Assembly (NCBI RefSeq): GCF_000801105.2
Contig: NC_079512.1
Location: 24,693,848 to 24,757,847, forward strand
Reading direction: 5' to 3'
DNA length: 64,000 nt
DNA from: Raphanus sativus
Lineage: Eukaryota; Streptophyta; Magnoliopsida; Brassicales; Brassicaceae
The translations under genes and the position numbers were made by a program. Of this stretch, positions 1 through 11,600 are shown piece after piece. The notes under the pieces were generated by a model. That model had not been told where the DNA came from and searched no databases. It saw only the letters and a program-made list of their open reading frames with translations. How positions within the stretch are numbered: the first letter of the stretch is position 1; each line of letters starts with the position of its first letter.

Positions 1-775
1 CGATCTCCTCCTCATCTACGACTACATCCCCAACGGAAGCCTAGACTCTCTTCTCTACACAAGACCGAGACAGAGCGGCGCCGTTTTGTCCTGGAACGCG
101 CGTCTCCGGATCGCCAGAGGAATCGCGTCCGGGTTACTCTACCTCCACGAAGAGTGGGAGAAGATCGTGGTCCACAGAGACGTGAAGCCCAGCAACGTTC
201 TCATCGAGGATAACATGAACCCTAGGCTGGGAGATTTCGGGCTCGCCAGGCTTTACGAGCGCGAAACGCTCTCTCACACCACCGTAGTCGTCGGCACCAT
301 CGGCTACATGGCCCCCGAGCTGACGCGCAACGGCCAATCGTCTACCGCGTCTGATGTTTACGCGTTTGGCGTTTTGCTTTTGGAGATCGTGTCCGGGAGG
401 AGGCCGACGGACTCCGGGACATTCTTTTTGGCAGACTGGGTCATGGAGCTGCGCCAGACTGGCGACATTCTCCCAGCAGTCGACCCGAGACTAGGATTTG
501 GTTACGAACGTGGAGAGGCGAAGCTTGCCCTCACTGTGGGGTTGCTCTGTTGCCATCAGAGACCGGCTTCTCGGCCGTCGATGAGAATGGTGATTAGGTA
601 TTTGGACGGAGAGGAAGATGTTCCTGAGATTGACGACCACTGGGGGTATTCAGACTTTTCGAGAAGATCAAAGTTAGAAGGTTATGTTTCGTCTGATAGG
701 GCTGATTCTAGCTCTGTCGCATCTTTCTCCGTCACGAGGGTTTCTTCGAGTTCTGTGATCATGAGCGGTAGATGA
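1..775 (+). CDS. L-type lectin receptor kinase, LecRK-VI-like, 3' part
   Basis: This is the C-terminal half of a membrane receptor kinase; the lectin domain and membrane span lie outside the window. The frame is open from base 2 and stops at 773-775. The kinase domain shows the end of the N lobe (LLLIYDYIPNGSLDSLLY), the catalytic loop VHRDVKPSNVLI, the Mg-binding GDFGLARLYE and the activation segment GTIGYMAPEL, so all catalytic residues are present. A Ser-rich tail of about 40 residues follows. The family senses extracellular signals at the plasma membrane and has roles in immunity and ABA response. The neighbouring LHCB4 gene matches the Arabidopsis order LHCB4.1 / LecRK-VI (At5g01530-01560), which supports clade VI. 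No intron is seen, as usual for LecRKs. The exact paralogue is uncertain. Confidence 0.9.
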   Translation, partial: DLLLIYDYIPNGSLDSLLYTRPRQSGAVLSWNARLRIARGIASGLLYLHEEWEKIVVHRDVKPSNVLIEDNMNPRLGDFGLARLYERETLSHTTVVVGTIGYMAPELTRNGQSSTASDVYAFGVLLLEIVSGRRPTDSGTFFLADWVMELRQTGDILPAVDPRLGFGYERGEAKLALTVGLLCCHQRPASRPSMRMVIRYLDGEEDVPEIDDHWGYSDFSRRSKLEGYVSSDRADSSSVASFSVTRVSSSSVIMSGR

Positions 776-1783
776 TAGTTGTATATTCACCCTTTGTTTT
801 AATTCCTTTGTACATCTATAATATTAGCCAGCTACTTTTTTTGAACCTTGTTGTGGTGTTTTTGAATTTATCGTTTTTAACGATCTCTTTGACTAAATCA
901 ACAAAACCAACATTTAAAAAAAAGTTAGTTTGGATGTCTATTGTGTTATTTTCGGATTCAATCTTACAAAGTTTGCTTGATGCAAAAGCTATATAACACA
1001 TTAAAAACTAATGATATATGATAGTTTAGTATTACTGCATGCATGTTTTCATTGTGGACTGGATAATATTTTTGAAGGGGTAAGATATTCCGAACCAAAA
1101 CCTAGCATAGTTTATGGGACGTGTCACGTGTTCATATATACCTTTTCTGCATGGAAACCTAGCTACTTATTTCATTATCTGCTACGTTCACAATGACCAA
1201 CCATAACTTAATTACAAGTAAACTAAATTTCATTTTAACTCAAGTAGTGAATCATTAATCATCAACATGGTTGGTTTCAAGCTTTCAATATATAGCTTAT
1301 CCATTTTGATTTTGATGTTAAAACCAACATTTTAATTAAGGCCATCCTGGGATAAGATTTCCTTTTCGGATAATACAATCTAACTCATTACTCCCATTAA
1401 ATATAGAGATTTGGTTGTTGAATATTAGTATCAATCTTATTATCCAATAGATAATCGAACATAATTACATTAGATGAATTGAAGCCCCACTATTATTTGG
1501 TCACTCATTATTGGGTATGTGAAGTTTGTCCCAAGTGGCAATATACCGTTTTATATTATTTTTTGACCAAATAAAATGGATTTACAGTCTATGAATGTGA
1601 ATCCGGCGTCGAAGAAATTATTCAAGCTTAACTTCTTTTTTTCAAACATAATCGTAATATTAGTGCATGTTTTCCTTATGGTCCTTCGCGGTGGAACGGT
1701 CACTAATTTCGTTATTTTATTTCATCAATTTTCAACGTTGAATAGGCCATTTTTATTTTGACAATACATATTTATCAATTCGT

Positions 1784-1820
1784 AAAGACAATCCCCAAGG
1801 AAAAAAGACAATCCCCAAGG
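1784..1820. repeat. 17-bp direct repeat with A spacer
   Basis: AAAGACAATCCCCAAGG occurs at 1784-1800 and again at 1804-1820 with three A between. It resembles a target-site duplication around a lost or extremely short poly(A) insertion. A simple tandem duplication is an equal alternative. Confidence 0.4.
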
Positions 1821-2211
1821 AGTCACTCTAAACGTATCAAAATTTCAAGGCAATTCTGTAACGTTTTCGTTTGTGTAGACGAGCAAGCAACCAGATGTAC
1901 ATGTCAACGTCTAAAAGGGAAGAAAAACAAATGTTAATTGAACATCCTCCCACATTACGGAACTGTGACAAGGCAGGGAGACCTTCACAAGAGAAGTCTC
2001 CCATGTCCATCCAAATCCCACGCGGTGCTTCTTTGTTTGTTTGATTAAGTGTGTCTTCTATCCTTTTGTATGTTTCTCTTCTTTTTTTTCCCTCCGAGTG
2101 AATAGTCAATTCTGTTTGATAAACGACAAAAATAACAAATATCATATACAGAAAAGTTGGACTTTGAGAAAAATAAAACAAAACAAATAAACCACTAATA
2201 ACAGAATGAAA

Positions 2212-2260
2212 ATAGTGTTATCATTATTTTTATTTTTTTGACAGCTATAGTGTTATCATT
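2212..2260 (-). repeat. Micro-retroposon (21 bp, A-tailed)
   Basis: A perfect 14-bp direct repeat (2212-2225 and 2247-2260, ATAGTGTTATCATT) encloses 21 bp. On the minus strand the insert reads AGCTGTC followed by an A-rich run. A target-site duplication next to a poly(A) end is the mark of target-primed reverse transcription. The insert is too short to assign to a family. Confidence 0.6.
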
Positions 2261-2386
2261 AATTAATACAAATACGATCTAGGCACGAAATGATGGAAAT
2301 TTTGTTATATCATTGGACGAGTTTGAATACATGTTCTCAATGATCTATAAAAGAGACACTGAGCACATGTTCAGTGGCATAATGAG

Positions 2387-2506
2387 CTAGGTCACTGCAT
2401 CTCTAAAACCTTGTGGTGCATAATGAGCCTCAAAGATGTTCTTTCCAAGCGGGTTTGTGTAGTCCATGAGCCTTTCATCATTTGTGTAGATACTGCTGAA
2501 TTTCAT
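2387..2506 (-). pseudogene. Possible coding remnant, family not recognised
   Basis: A complete 39-codon frame starts at ATG 2504-2506 and stops at TAG 2387-2389. Its composition looks protein-like and unlike the A+T-rich flanks (for example YTNDERLMDYTNPLGKNIF and AHYAPQGFRDAV). I could not assign it to a family. It may be the last exon of a degraded gene or a captured fragment. No splice acceptor was firmly identified upstream, so this is a weak call. Confidence 0.25.
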
Positions 2507-2762
2507 AAGCTAAGCGTCCCTCCCACACTCACAAAATTACTAGGTGATTCATCAGTTTCAATCTTGGTCAGCCATAGAAAATGACAATCAGGCCAATAAT
2601 ATTGTCATGGCCCAAACAGGTTATAAGACCACACAAACAAAAGCCCAAAACCAATTTTAAATGGCAAAACGCGATTCAGTCTCATAGCAGCTCTGTTTTA
2701 TACTACTAGAACAAAGTTACATTACACGATAGAGATGATGATGAGAAAGGAGAAAATGATTT

Positions 2763-3871
<1,109 letters not shown>

Positions 3872-4011
3872 TCAGGAGGTAGAGGTAACTTCTGTCTTGT
3901 TAAAAAATCTCTGCTGCAATTAACTTATAAGATAGGAGTGGGATAATCTTGGAGAGACGATCGTGACCGTTGGATCAGTTGACAAATCCATCTGACGGTG
4001 CAAAACACTAT

Positions 4012-4122
4012 CTACCTTATCTTTATTGAATCCTACGTTATCTTTTGTGATGTTTCGAAATAGATGAGCTTTACTCTGATTGGCTGCATTTAAACTCTTG
4101 TTGGATTTTATAAAGCCACGTG
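4012..4122 (-). promoter_or_regulatory. LHCB4 promoter, G-box and I-box
   Basis: A palindromic G-box CACGTG lies at 4117-4122, about 264 bases upstream of the LHCB4 ATG. A GATAAG I-box (minus strand) lies near 4016-4021. These two elements are characteristic of light-regulated photosynthesis genes, where bZIP/bHLH and MYB-like factors bind. Function is inferred from motif identity and position only. Confidence 0.5.
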
Positions 4123-4258
4123 GTAACTATGACACTTGTTCCCCGCTTTTTGTAATGATTTGCTGATACTAGTCGACCGGCCTGTGGTTTGCAACCTAAC
4201 CAATCGGTCCATGAAATCGGTCCATTCCTGAACCAATATATTTTGTAACAGAGAAAAC

Positions 4259-4288
4259 ACTAGCTGTTGTCCAAAAAAAATACTAGCT
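4259..4288 (+). repeat. Micro-retroposon candidate (short TSD)
   Basis: ACTAGCT at 4259-4265 is repeated at 4282-4288 and encloses GTTGTCC plus a run of A. The 7-bp repeat is short, so this is weaker than the other cases. It lies immediately beside the 4304-5141 retroposon. Confidence 0.35.
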
Positions 4289-5156
4289 AAAAGCAGGAGG
4301 AGAGAGGAAGGTATTTGTTCCCCAGCGAGAGAGAGTGCGATAAAAAGAAAGCCGCCGCGTTAGGGTTTTCCTTGGCCGGTGATTCGTCGCCGTGTCTATG
4401 GGATGACCCGTTTTCTTGTTCCTTTTCTTATGTTTTGTCTGTGTTTCCTCTGGCTTGTATTTCTGGTGATAGTTGTTGGCGACTGCGCGAAAAGGGGATT
4501 AGATCTGGTCAGAAGCTTCGAGCAGATTGAAGCAGAGAGTCTCAAATCGGACTTCGCAAGCGTCGATCTCGTCAGATCTACGGTTTGTGGAGGTAGATTT
4601 ATGGTTACCGGCTGTTTTTAGAGCGTGTCTTGTTGGTTCGTTTGGCCTTACTGTGGTTCTGAGGCGCATAATCGGCGCGGGGTGTACTCGTTCAGAGGTC
4701 AATGGCAAGTTCTTAGTTGGATCTGGAGGGAGTGAGTGGAGAGGAAGCGTGTTGAAGACATGTGTAACCTTTCCCCAAAGTTCAATGGCGGGTTTATTTG
4801 GCTTTGGAGGGGGTGGTGGGGCTCAGGCGCAAATAAGATACAATCGACAGCTACGGTTATCCTGATCTATCTTGCCGGTTTCGTTTCTCTCTCTGGCTGG
4901 GTTTGAGTCTTGTCTAAGGTAGTTAGTTGTTGGTCTAGTCTTTGTTTGTGAAATCTTTGTTTATTAGTTTAAGTAGTTCTTATGTGGTTTTGTTTCCGGG
5001 ATTGCATCTGTGCAATCGCCGGCTTATGGCTCCGAAATTTATCTCTTTAAATCGTCGGCTCTAGAAGTGGTGATAGTTGTTGTAACATGTCTTTTGGCGT
5101 TCAAAGTTTGAAATCAATAAAACCACAGATGACAAAAAAAAAAAAGCAGGAGGAGA
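4289..5156 (+). mobile_element. Poly(A) retroposon with 15-bp TSD
   Basis: A perfect 15-bp direct repeat, AAAAGCAGGAGGAGA, lies at 4289-4303 and 5142-5156. Between them is an 838-bp insert (4304-5141) ending in an A run that is preceded by AATCAATAAAACCACAGATG, which includes a polyadenylation-like signal. This is the structure made by L1-type target-primed reverse transcription. The insert has overlapping open frames up to 112 codons but no reverse transcriptase, endonuclease or recognisable host protein. It may be a non-autonomous LINE derivative or a processed noncoding transcript. It lies about 450 bp upstream of LHCB4 and has moved older upstream sequence away from that gene. Confidence 0.8.
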
Positions 5157-5495
5157 AAAACTATACTATTTATATATCAAAAGAAAAGTTAAATAACCTT
5201 TGTACGTATCTCTTTCATACATTATTTTTCAGATCGGTTGTTATAATTTAACTAATCAGTATTTTTTACTTTTTAATTTATTTTGCTCAATTTCTTAAAA
5301 GAAAAATAAACCATAAACCAACATATATAATTTGTCAAACAATCCAAACATATATAATTTGTCAAACAATCCAAACAATATTATTTATAAAAATATACCA
5401 TACAACTAATATGTATTGCCGAATTCATATAATAGTAAAAAATAATAATGATCGACATTTGACATTTAAATTAATTTGTTCAAATATTTTATATG

Positions 5496-5813
5496 TTTTG
5501 AAAAGGTCAAATTTCTAAAATATCACTTTTTAAATTTTTGTCACAAAAATAGCACTCAAAAAATAAAATGACCAAAATAGCACATTTTTGTTTTGAAAAT
5601 TTTAATATTTTTTTTTATTTTTAAAAATTTGAACACATTCCTAAAACTCCACCCCTTAACTCTAAACCCTAAATCTTAAATTAATTAACCCAAGTGTTAT
5701 AAATACATATTTACCCTTCGATAAAATTTATTTTGGTCATTTTTTTTTTGTGAGTCTATTTTTGTGACAAAAACTTGGTTTGGTGATATTTTGTCTTTCT
5801 CTCTTTTTGAAAA
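5496..5813. mobile_element. Mutator-type MITE, 9-bp TSD
   Basis: A 300-bp element (5505-5804) is flanked by a perfect 9-bp duplication TTTTGAAAA (5496-5504 and 5805-5813). Its two ends are long imperfect inverted repeats of about 75 bp: left AAAATATCAC, TTTTTGTCACAAAAATAG and AAATGACCAAAAT, with the reverse complements at the right end. A 9-bp duplication with long terminal inverted repeats fits a MULE-derived MITE. It has no coding capacity. Confidence 0.75.
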
Positions 5814-6125
5814 ATTAAATTTTACAATCATTTTATATCATTTTTAAAAAATTAATAATAAAAATTAATGTTGTCCATCCCCATTCCCCAACAAGCTTTG
5901 CTTCAGCCAAAGGAACACACTAGCCTTGTTTTAAAAGCTTTGTTCCATGTTCTCTTTCAAGTACTACTGAACGTAAAGCCGGGAGACAACCCAACTTTAA
6001 TTACCAAAACATATGAACTGTGACATACACTCTATGGGCTTAATTAATGCCTTCAAATTCAAAAATACACACAGCAAAAGAAGATGTTAGGAGGATCAAA
6101 GGGAGATTCAAACTTAACAGCGACT

Positions 6126-8297
6126 TTACTTTTCTTTATCGATTGAGTTAGGAGGAGGAGTTGCTGATTTCTTGCGATTATCATCGACGATTCTTTGGAA
6201 TTCCGTCTCACTTGCGGCAATGAGTTTCTTAACAATGTCGAATGTTGTAAGCTTTATACTTAAAAACAACAACATGAAAGAAGATGAGAAAGCTGGCTTC
6301 ATCACAAGTATATCTATAGATAGATAGATATACGAAATAAATTTACCTGCTGTTTGGAATGCTTTTAAGGGCATTGGGGACAAATCCACGGTACAAGCCA
6401 ATAACTCCTCCACGCTCAACGATGCCTATAGAACGGTTAAGGACAAACCGGTCAGGTCAGTCTTACCTTTCTTGAAAGCTGATAAGGATGTTGTATTCTT
6501 TTACCTGAGAAGGCGTCAAATACTGATTTATAAAGAGTACCCTTCAATTGCATCTGTCTTCTAATGGTATCCAAGGGATAGCATGTACCCGTAGAAATAG
6601 CAGCAACCACCGCTGCTGTTATCAAAGATGATTGTGTCTTCTTTTGATACTTCTCTGGCAAAGATTTCTTTACCCTGCATGCATGCGGAGTGTCAATAAT
6701 GTAAAAAAACCAATTGACTGAAACATTTTCAGGTGTGGTAAAGGACTTAACTGTTAGCAGCAGACTTACAGATCAAAGACGCAGAAGTTGATGGCAATGT
6801 AAGGAGCTATACTTAAAAGCGAAGGACCCAGACCGTTATAAAATGATGCAAGTCCTTCCTCCCTCAGTATGTTCAAGGCAACCTACATTTGACTATGTTG
6901 CGTTTTTTTTTTCCTTTCTTAATTTAAGGGAGTTTATGGAGCTTTAAGAGTTTTGGTCTATAAATGGCAATGAAAATACCTGGGACATGGTCCGATACCC
7001 CGGTTCAACAGCTAACCTTAACCTCAGCACATCTAAAGGATATGTAATCTGCAATAAGAACATAAATAAGATTCTTAAAGGTATTTAAAAAAGAAAAAAA
7101 TCGTGAGACTAGATGAAGTAGATAAACAACAGTAGTTACCAGGGTAGAGGTCATGCCAGCACAAGCACCAGCCCCAAGCATGCCAAGACCAGACAATTGG
7201 CCATCTTTTCCGCTGAAGAGTTTCTGAATAAATCATTTAAAAAATGATGAGATGGTTCTGAAATTTTTGAAATGAAAAGCAGAAACAGATGTGACAAAGG
7301 ATCAAAAACCTTGTATGTTTCATATGCAAATAACTGGATCGCTCTATAAGGTATGATCCTTATCACCTGGAACAAACATAAAGGCCAAATAAAAGATTAT
7401 AAGCAGTTAAACTCCTCTAAATTTACCCACAACTTTTACATACATGTATATGTAAAGAGATAGTGAGCGTGTACCTGAGGTAGGTTTCCTTTCCAATAAC
7501 CTTTAACACCTTCTTCTCTTCCAATTAGCATAATTGCCTGTGGTTATATGTAAAACTCCAAATCATATATACATATAAAAAGAACAAGTCAACAATGAGT
7601 GTACTTTTACAGTAAGAAGAACCAATCCTTGCATGAAATTTTAGAATATTATATTGAAAGCCTGAGTTACAAAAAAAAAAAAATTTAGAATATTATATAT
7701 ACCATGTGTCTATAACAATAATAATAGTTTAAATAAGTAGTCAATTAAATAGATTGTAAATTTGTAAGAACCAATAAGTATAACTGTATTCCTGTAACAA
7801 GAAGACAATCACATTACTCAAAAAAAAAAAAGAGAACTAGTGTTAAACGACGGCGTACTGCTGTGCTCACCAATAAACTATTATTTAAAACAAGGCAAAA
7901 CACGTACCTGCATGAGGAGCTTTATACGATCAAGCGGTGCCGTCACTGACTTTGCGGCGGCTCCGGCGAATGCTCCTGCGAAAAACAGAGCAGGGTCTTT
8001 CGGTACGAAAGACAAAAGAGCGACGGGGTTTTTCAATAGCTGAGCCAGTGTAGGCGCGAATACGTCGTCATCTCCCTTCTTAATCACCACAGAAACGGAC
8101 GCAAATGCTCCATCAGATTCCCTCCCTTCTCTCCTAACAGCTACCGATAAGGACGCGAAATTGCTCAAAACGCCACCGCTTCTTATGTTCCCTCTCCCGC
8201 GATTCCATGACGAAGGTTCGTCGGTGAGAGCGAAGTCAGAGGTCCTGAGCGTAGGGAGAGTACGAAATTTAAGTAGTGATATCTCTTCTTCTCCCAT
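6126..8297 (-). CDS. TAAC: Thylakoid ADP/ATP carrier, one exon missing
   Basis: Nine exons were placed: 7908-8297, 7475-7537, 7310-7366, 7140-7223, 6980-7048, 6770-6882, 6505-6674, 6347-6425 and 6126-6258. They join in frame to 385 residues. This is a six-helix mitochondrial-carrier-family protein with a plastid transit peptide (residues 1 to about 60). The three signatures are TAPLDRIKLLM, TYPLDVLRLRLA and CYPLDTIRRQMQ. TAAC exchanges ADP and ATP across the thylakoid or plastid envelope membrane. Position matches At5g01500. The stretch the Arabidopsis protein has between the first signature and AIMLIGREEGVKGYWKGN (a 57-base exon, from memory) was not found in the 370-bp intron; that intron instead carries a retroposon scar at 7640-7698. 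The join stays in frame, so the product would have a shortened first matrix loop. Confidence 0.88.
7640..7698 (+). repeat. Micro-retroposon in TAAC intron 1
   Basis: A perfect 15-bp repeat (7640-7654 and 7684-7698, TTTAGAATATTATAT) encloses 29 bp: TGAAAGCCTGAGTTAC followed by 13 A. It sits in the intron from which the expected second TAAC exon is missing. Confidence 0.65.
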
Positions 8298-8604
8298 GTC
8301 GTCTCACTTTCAAGATTTCCCAACTTCAAGGATTGCACGCAAGTGGAGGAGAGTCCTAATGTATAAATTGTCTCCAGTGCCAAGTGTCAAGAGTACTTAA
8401 TGGGGTCCACAAAGTGAATCCACTCAAATTAGTGGGCTCGCTTGGGCCTTCTTCGAACATCTCATTAAGGTTACAGTTTCCTTCCAAACTGAATCTCAAA
8501 TTTGAATATATTACTACATGCTTTGTTGTTAACAAACAAAAAAAGAGAGGACAAAACTAGTTCCTGTCGGTCAATAACACAAATGTACCAAGCGGTCGTT
8601 GAAA

Positions 8605-11600
8605 CTACTTTTTTAGTAAATACATTCCATCTCTAAACTCTAGTTTCTCTTCAGATACCAACCCTGATAGAAAGCTCTGTAGCTGTTGCAGTGACTTGTC
8701 GTACGACGGATCCGCTACACAGAACATCTACACCACCAAACACAAAACATGTTCATCATACAATATCAAAGACAACAGCCTCGCAAAAGATAGTGTGGTT
8801 ACTTTTATATGCCCCTTTGGTTGTGTTACCTTTAGAGTGTTATGGATTCGCTCTAGTGCCATGCTTCCAAAATTTGTGAGCATTCCCATGATGAATTTCT
8901 GATTTAAAAAACATATTTATTTCATAAATACTTTTAAGATTTTATCGCAAATGAAAAGATTAAATAGAATATGAAGGTTTCATCATAAACATACCTCGTA
9001 TATGGTCATTTCTTTGCGAAGCTGGTCTTCCACAGAGGCGATCGATCTTTCACTCTCTTCATCACCTCCCAAAAGCTCCTCGCTTTCGTTTTTCCCGGAA
9101 TCACTTATGGACTCAACAAGCGTGTACATATTCCCATTTGACTCTCTTCCTCTTGTCTCTCTCAAAACTCCCTAAAAATGTCCAGGATAATACTTTACAA
9201 GTTTACCTCTTCCTTTCTCCAAAATTTTTTTTTTTTTTTTTTTTGAACAAATCCTTTCTCCAAAATGAATGCTTTTTTTTCTTATCAAACTATGGGTGGG
9301 TACCTTGCTTATCCACAAGTTTACTCTTCTGTTTAATACATCAATGGGTATCCCAGTGGCTGCAGCAAGATCTACAGAGTTCCAACTGAAAAAACAAAAA
9401 AAAAACTTACATAATTTCAGTAACTTTGGCAGAGAGAGAACAATCCATAATGATTGGACTCTTGTAGAGTTAAGTTTACCTTTTCTTTTCTTGAAACTGC
9501 ATGATAATGGCTGCATGTGTGGGTGAGACTGTAAACTCCATTGCCCTGTCTTCAAATTGCAACTCCAACTGAGTTCAACCAAGCCATTTCAAAGAGAGAG
9601 AGGAATTAAATTTTGTCAGTATCTGCTTTCTCCGGTACTCCAAACAAAACATGTATCATATTGTATCTAAACAACAAAGGCTACCTTGACAGTGCCAAGA
9701 TTTTTCTTCCAGAGTAGTTTACGAGGGGTCTTGATCTCATGATACCGATTGGCATAATCTGAAAGCAGCTTGTCTATAGGTCCAGGTAACACCAGTGGCT
9801 CGTCCTGAAATTCCTCCTCCAATTCAGTGAATGGAAGCAATCACAATAGTCTACACCCTTTCATAAAATGGATGCAAAATCATAAGGAAGAACCTGAATC
9901 GGCGGCCAGAAGTTTGTTGAAAGTATCGTCGAGGTAAGAATATCAACAGACAGCTCACTCTCTCCTAACTCAGTGCCTAAACAACAAGGGATGGACACAG
10001 ATAAGATTCAGCCAGGAATCTATGTAAATAACATTGAGAAGAGTTCAGAAAAATCTAACCAGTTTGAGATGCCTTTTTAATGTTAGTGTTCACTCTCTTA
10101 GAATCAATCAAGTCGTTCAGCATTATCTCACATCTTTGCATACTGGCTTCTCCAAAATGTATCTATTGATGGCATAATAAGAGAAAGGTAAAAAACAAAT
10201 CCAACACTGTAGAAATAAGTTAGAGTAAAAAAGAAAAAGGAGATTGCCTTGAGAAGTTCGACAGTGCGTATCTCAGTGTCGATGTCATAATCAGTCTTGT
10301 TGAGAAGCTTCTCAGCGAGCATAACACGATATTCATTAACTAGTTGCTCTTTAGATCCAATTATATCAACAAGCATTCCCAGTATGTCTACCTTCCTCTG
10401 ACTAAGGCTACCTTTTAGAGGATCAGCCTCAACAGGATCTGGTTCCCAACTGAGGCACAAAAGCAGATTACGATAAGTCCAAATCCAATGCAAAAAGATG
10501 ATAAAAACAAAAGAAAAAAAGATACCGAGAAGCATTGATCCAGGCTTGCTTATCATCAGTGTGAAAATCATCATCGAAACCAACATTCTCTTGACTCTCT
10601 TCATCCCTCATCAACTCTTCAAGAAGACTATCCCCAGGGTTCCCGGAACCATTTGCATTCCCTCCTCCTCCGCCGCTTCCATCCGTAAGCATAGTGACAA
10701 TACATTTAATGGTATCTTTCCTTCCACGCAAATAGTCTCTGATCGGCTCACCCACTGCTTCCAGAAACACACCAGCCGGGTCTATTGCTCTGAGGGCTTT
10801 GATGGTCGACACGTACTGATGCAATATATCATTGGTTGAGGCACCCGCAGTGAGCAGACGATATTTCAGCGAAGAGATAAAAGACTCTACTAGCTTAGAA
10901 TGCTGTCCAGTGTATTCAAGACACTGTTTCAAGTCTTCAATAGCAGGAGAACTGTTGCATCAAACCCAAATTTTCCACATCAGAGATGCAATATTTAAAA
11001 GAGAAATATAAACTACTAATCAAATACCTCTCAGGATAGTCGACGATTATCTCAAACAGTTTGGCTATTCTTAAATCTTGAAGTGTCTCATACGCAAAAT
11101 ACTCAAGCCGTAGCTTCCACCTAACGATTCCTTCGGAAGGAGTCACCACTTTGGAGAAGCTTGGAGATGGACAAGAAGCCAGAGGGGACGTGAGGCCAGA
11201 GGGTGTGGTAGTAGTAGTACCGTATCTTACGGAATCACCAAGATAAGAAAGAAGCGCATTAAGGAACTGAAGAGGGACTGTCTGAATCCATTCTTTGATT
11301 GATCCCAAAACAGAAGTCCTGTAATCATCACCAGCCAGATCATGCACTTTGGCCTTGAGAAGGAGGAAGATGGCAGAAGCGTAGGCGTTTTCAGCCATGG
11401 AAGTGAAACCAATGCTTCTAAGGTTACGGACCACTTTGCCGATGTTCTTCACCAGATCGTCGTGTCTTGAAAAGCCTTGATCAACATCCATTTCCCCGTT
11501 TTTAGATCTCAGCTTATCGTCCAGATCCATGCCATCGCTCTCGAGCTGTTGGGCGTCGTCGTCATCATCTTCGTTGTTCATGATTGCGCTTAGCTCCTCC

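Larger units (their letters stand above)
776..2762. other. Intergenic spacer, A+T-rich
   Basis: No convincing gene lies here. The open frames are short and lack codon structure. Three things stand out: two tiny A-rich duplicated-flank sites (1784-1820 and 2212-2260) and a 39-codon minus-strand frame at 2387-2506, all listed separately. The last about 80 bases are probably the LHCB4 3' UTR. Confidence 0.6.

Noticed and set aside
64..88. Start of an independent short kinase gene at about base 86
   Set aside because: The frame is open from base 2 with conserved kinase residues before it, and the codon at 86 is TTG; the gene is truncated by the window edge.
5340..5392. Short CRISPR-like direct repeat (ATATATAATTTGTCAAACAA)
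   Set aside because: Only two copies back to back in a plant genome; a simple tandem duplication.
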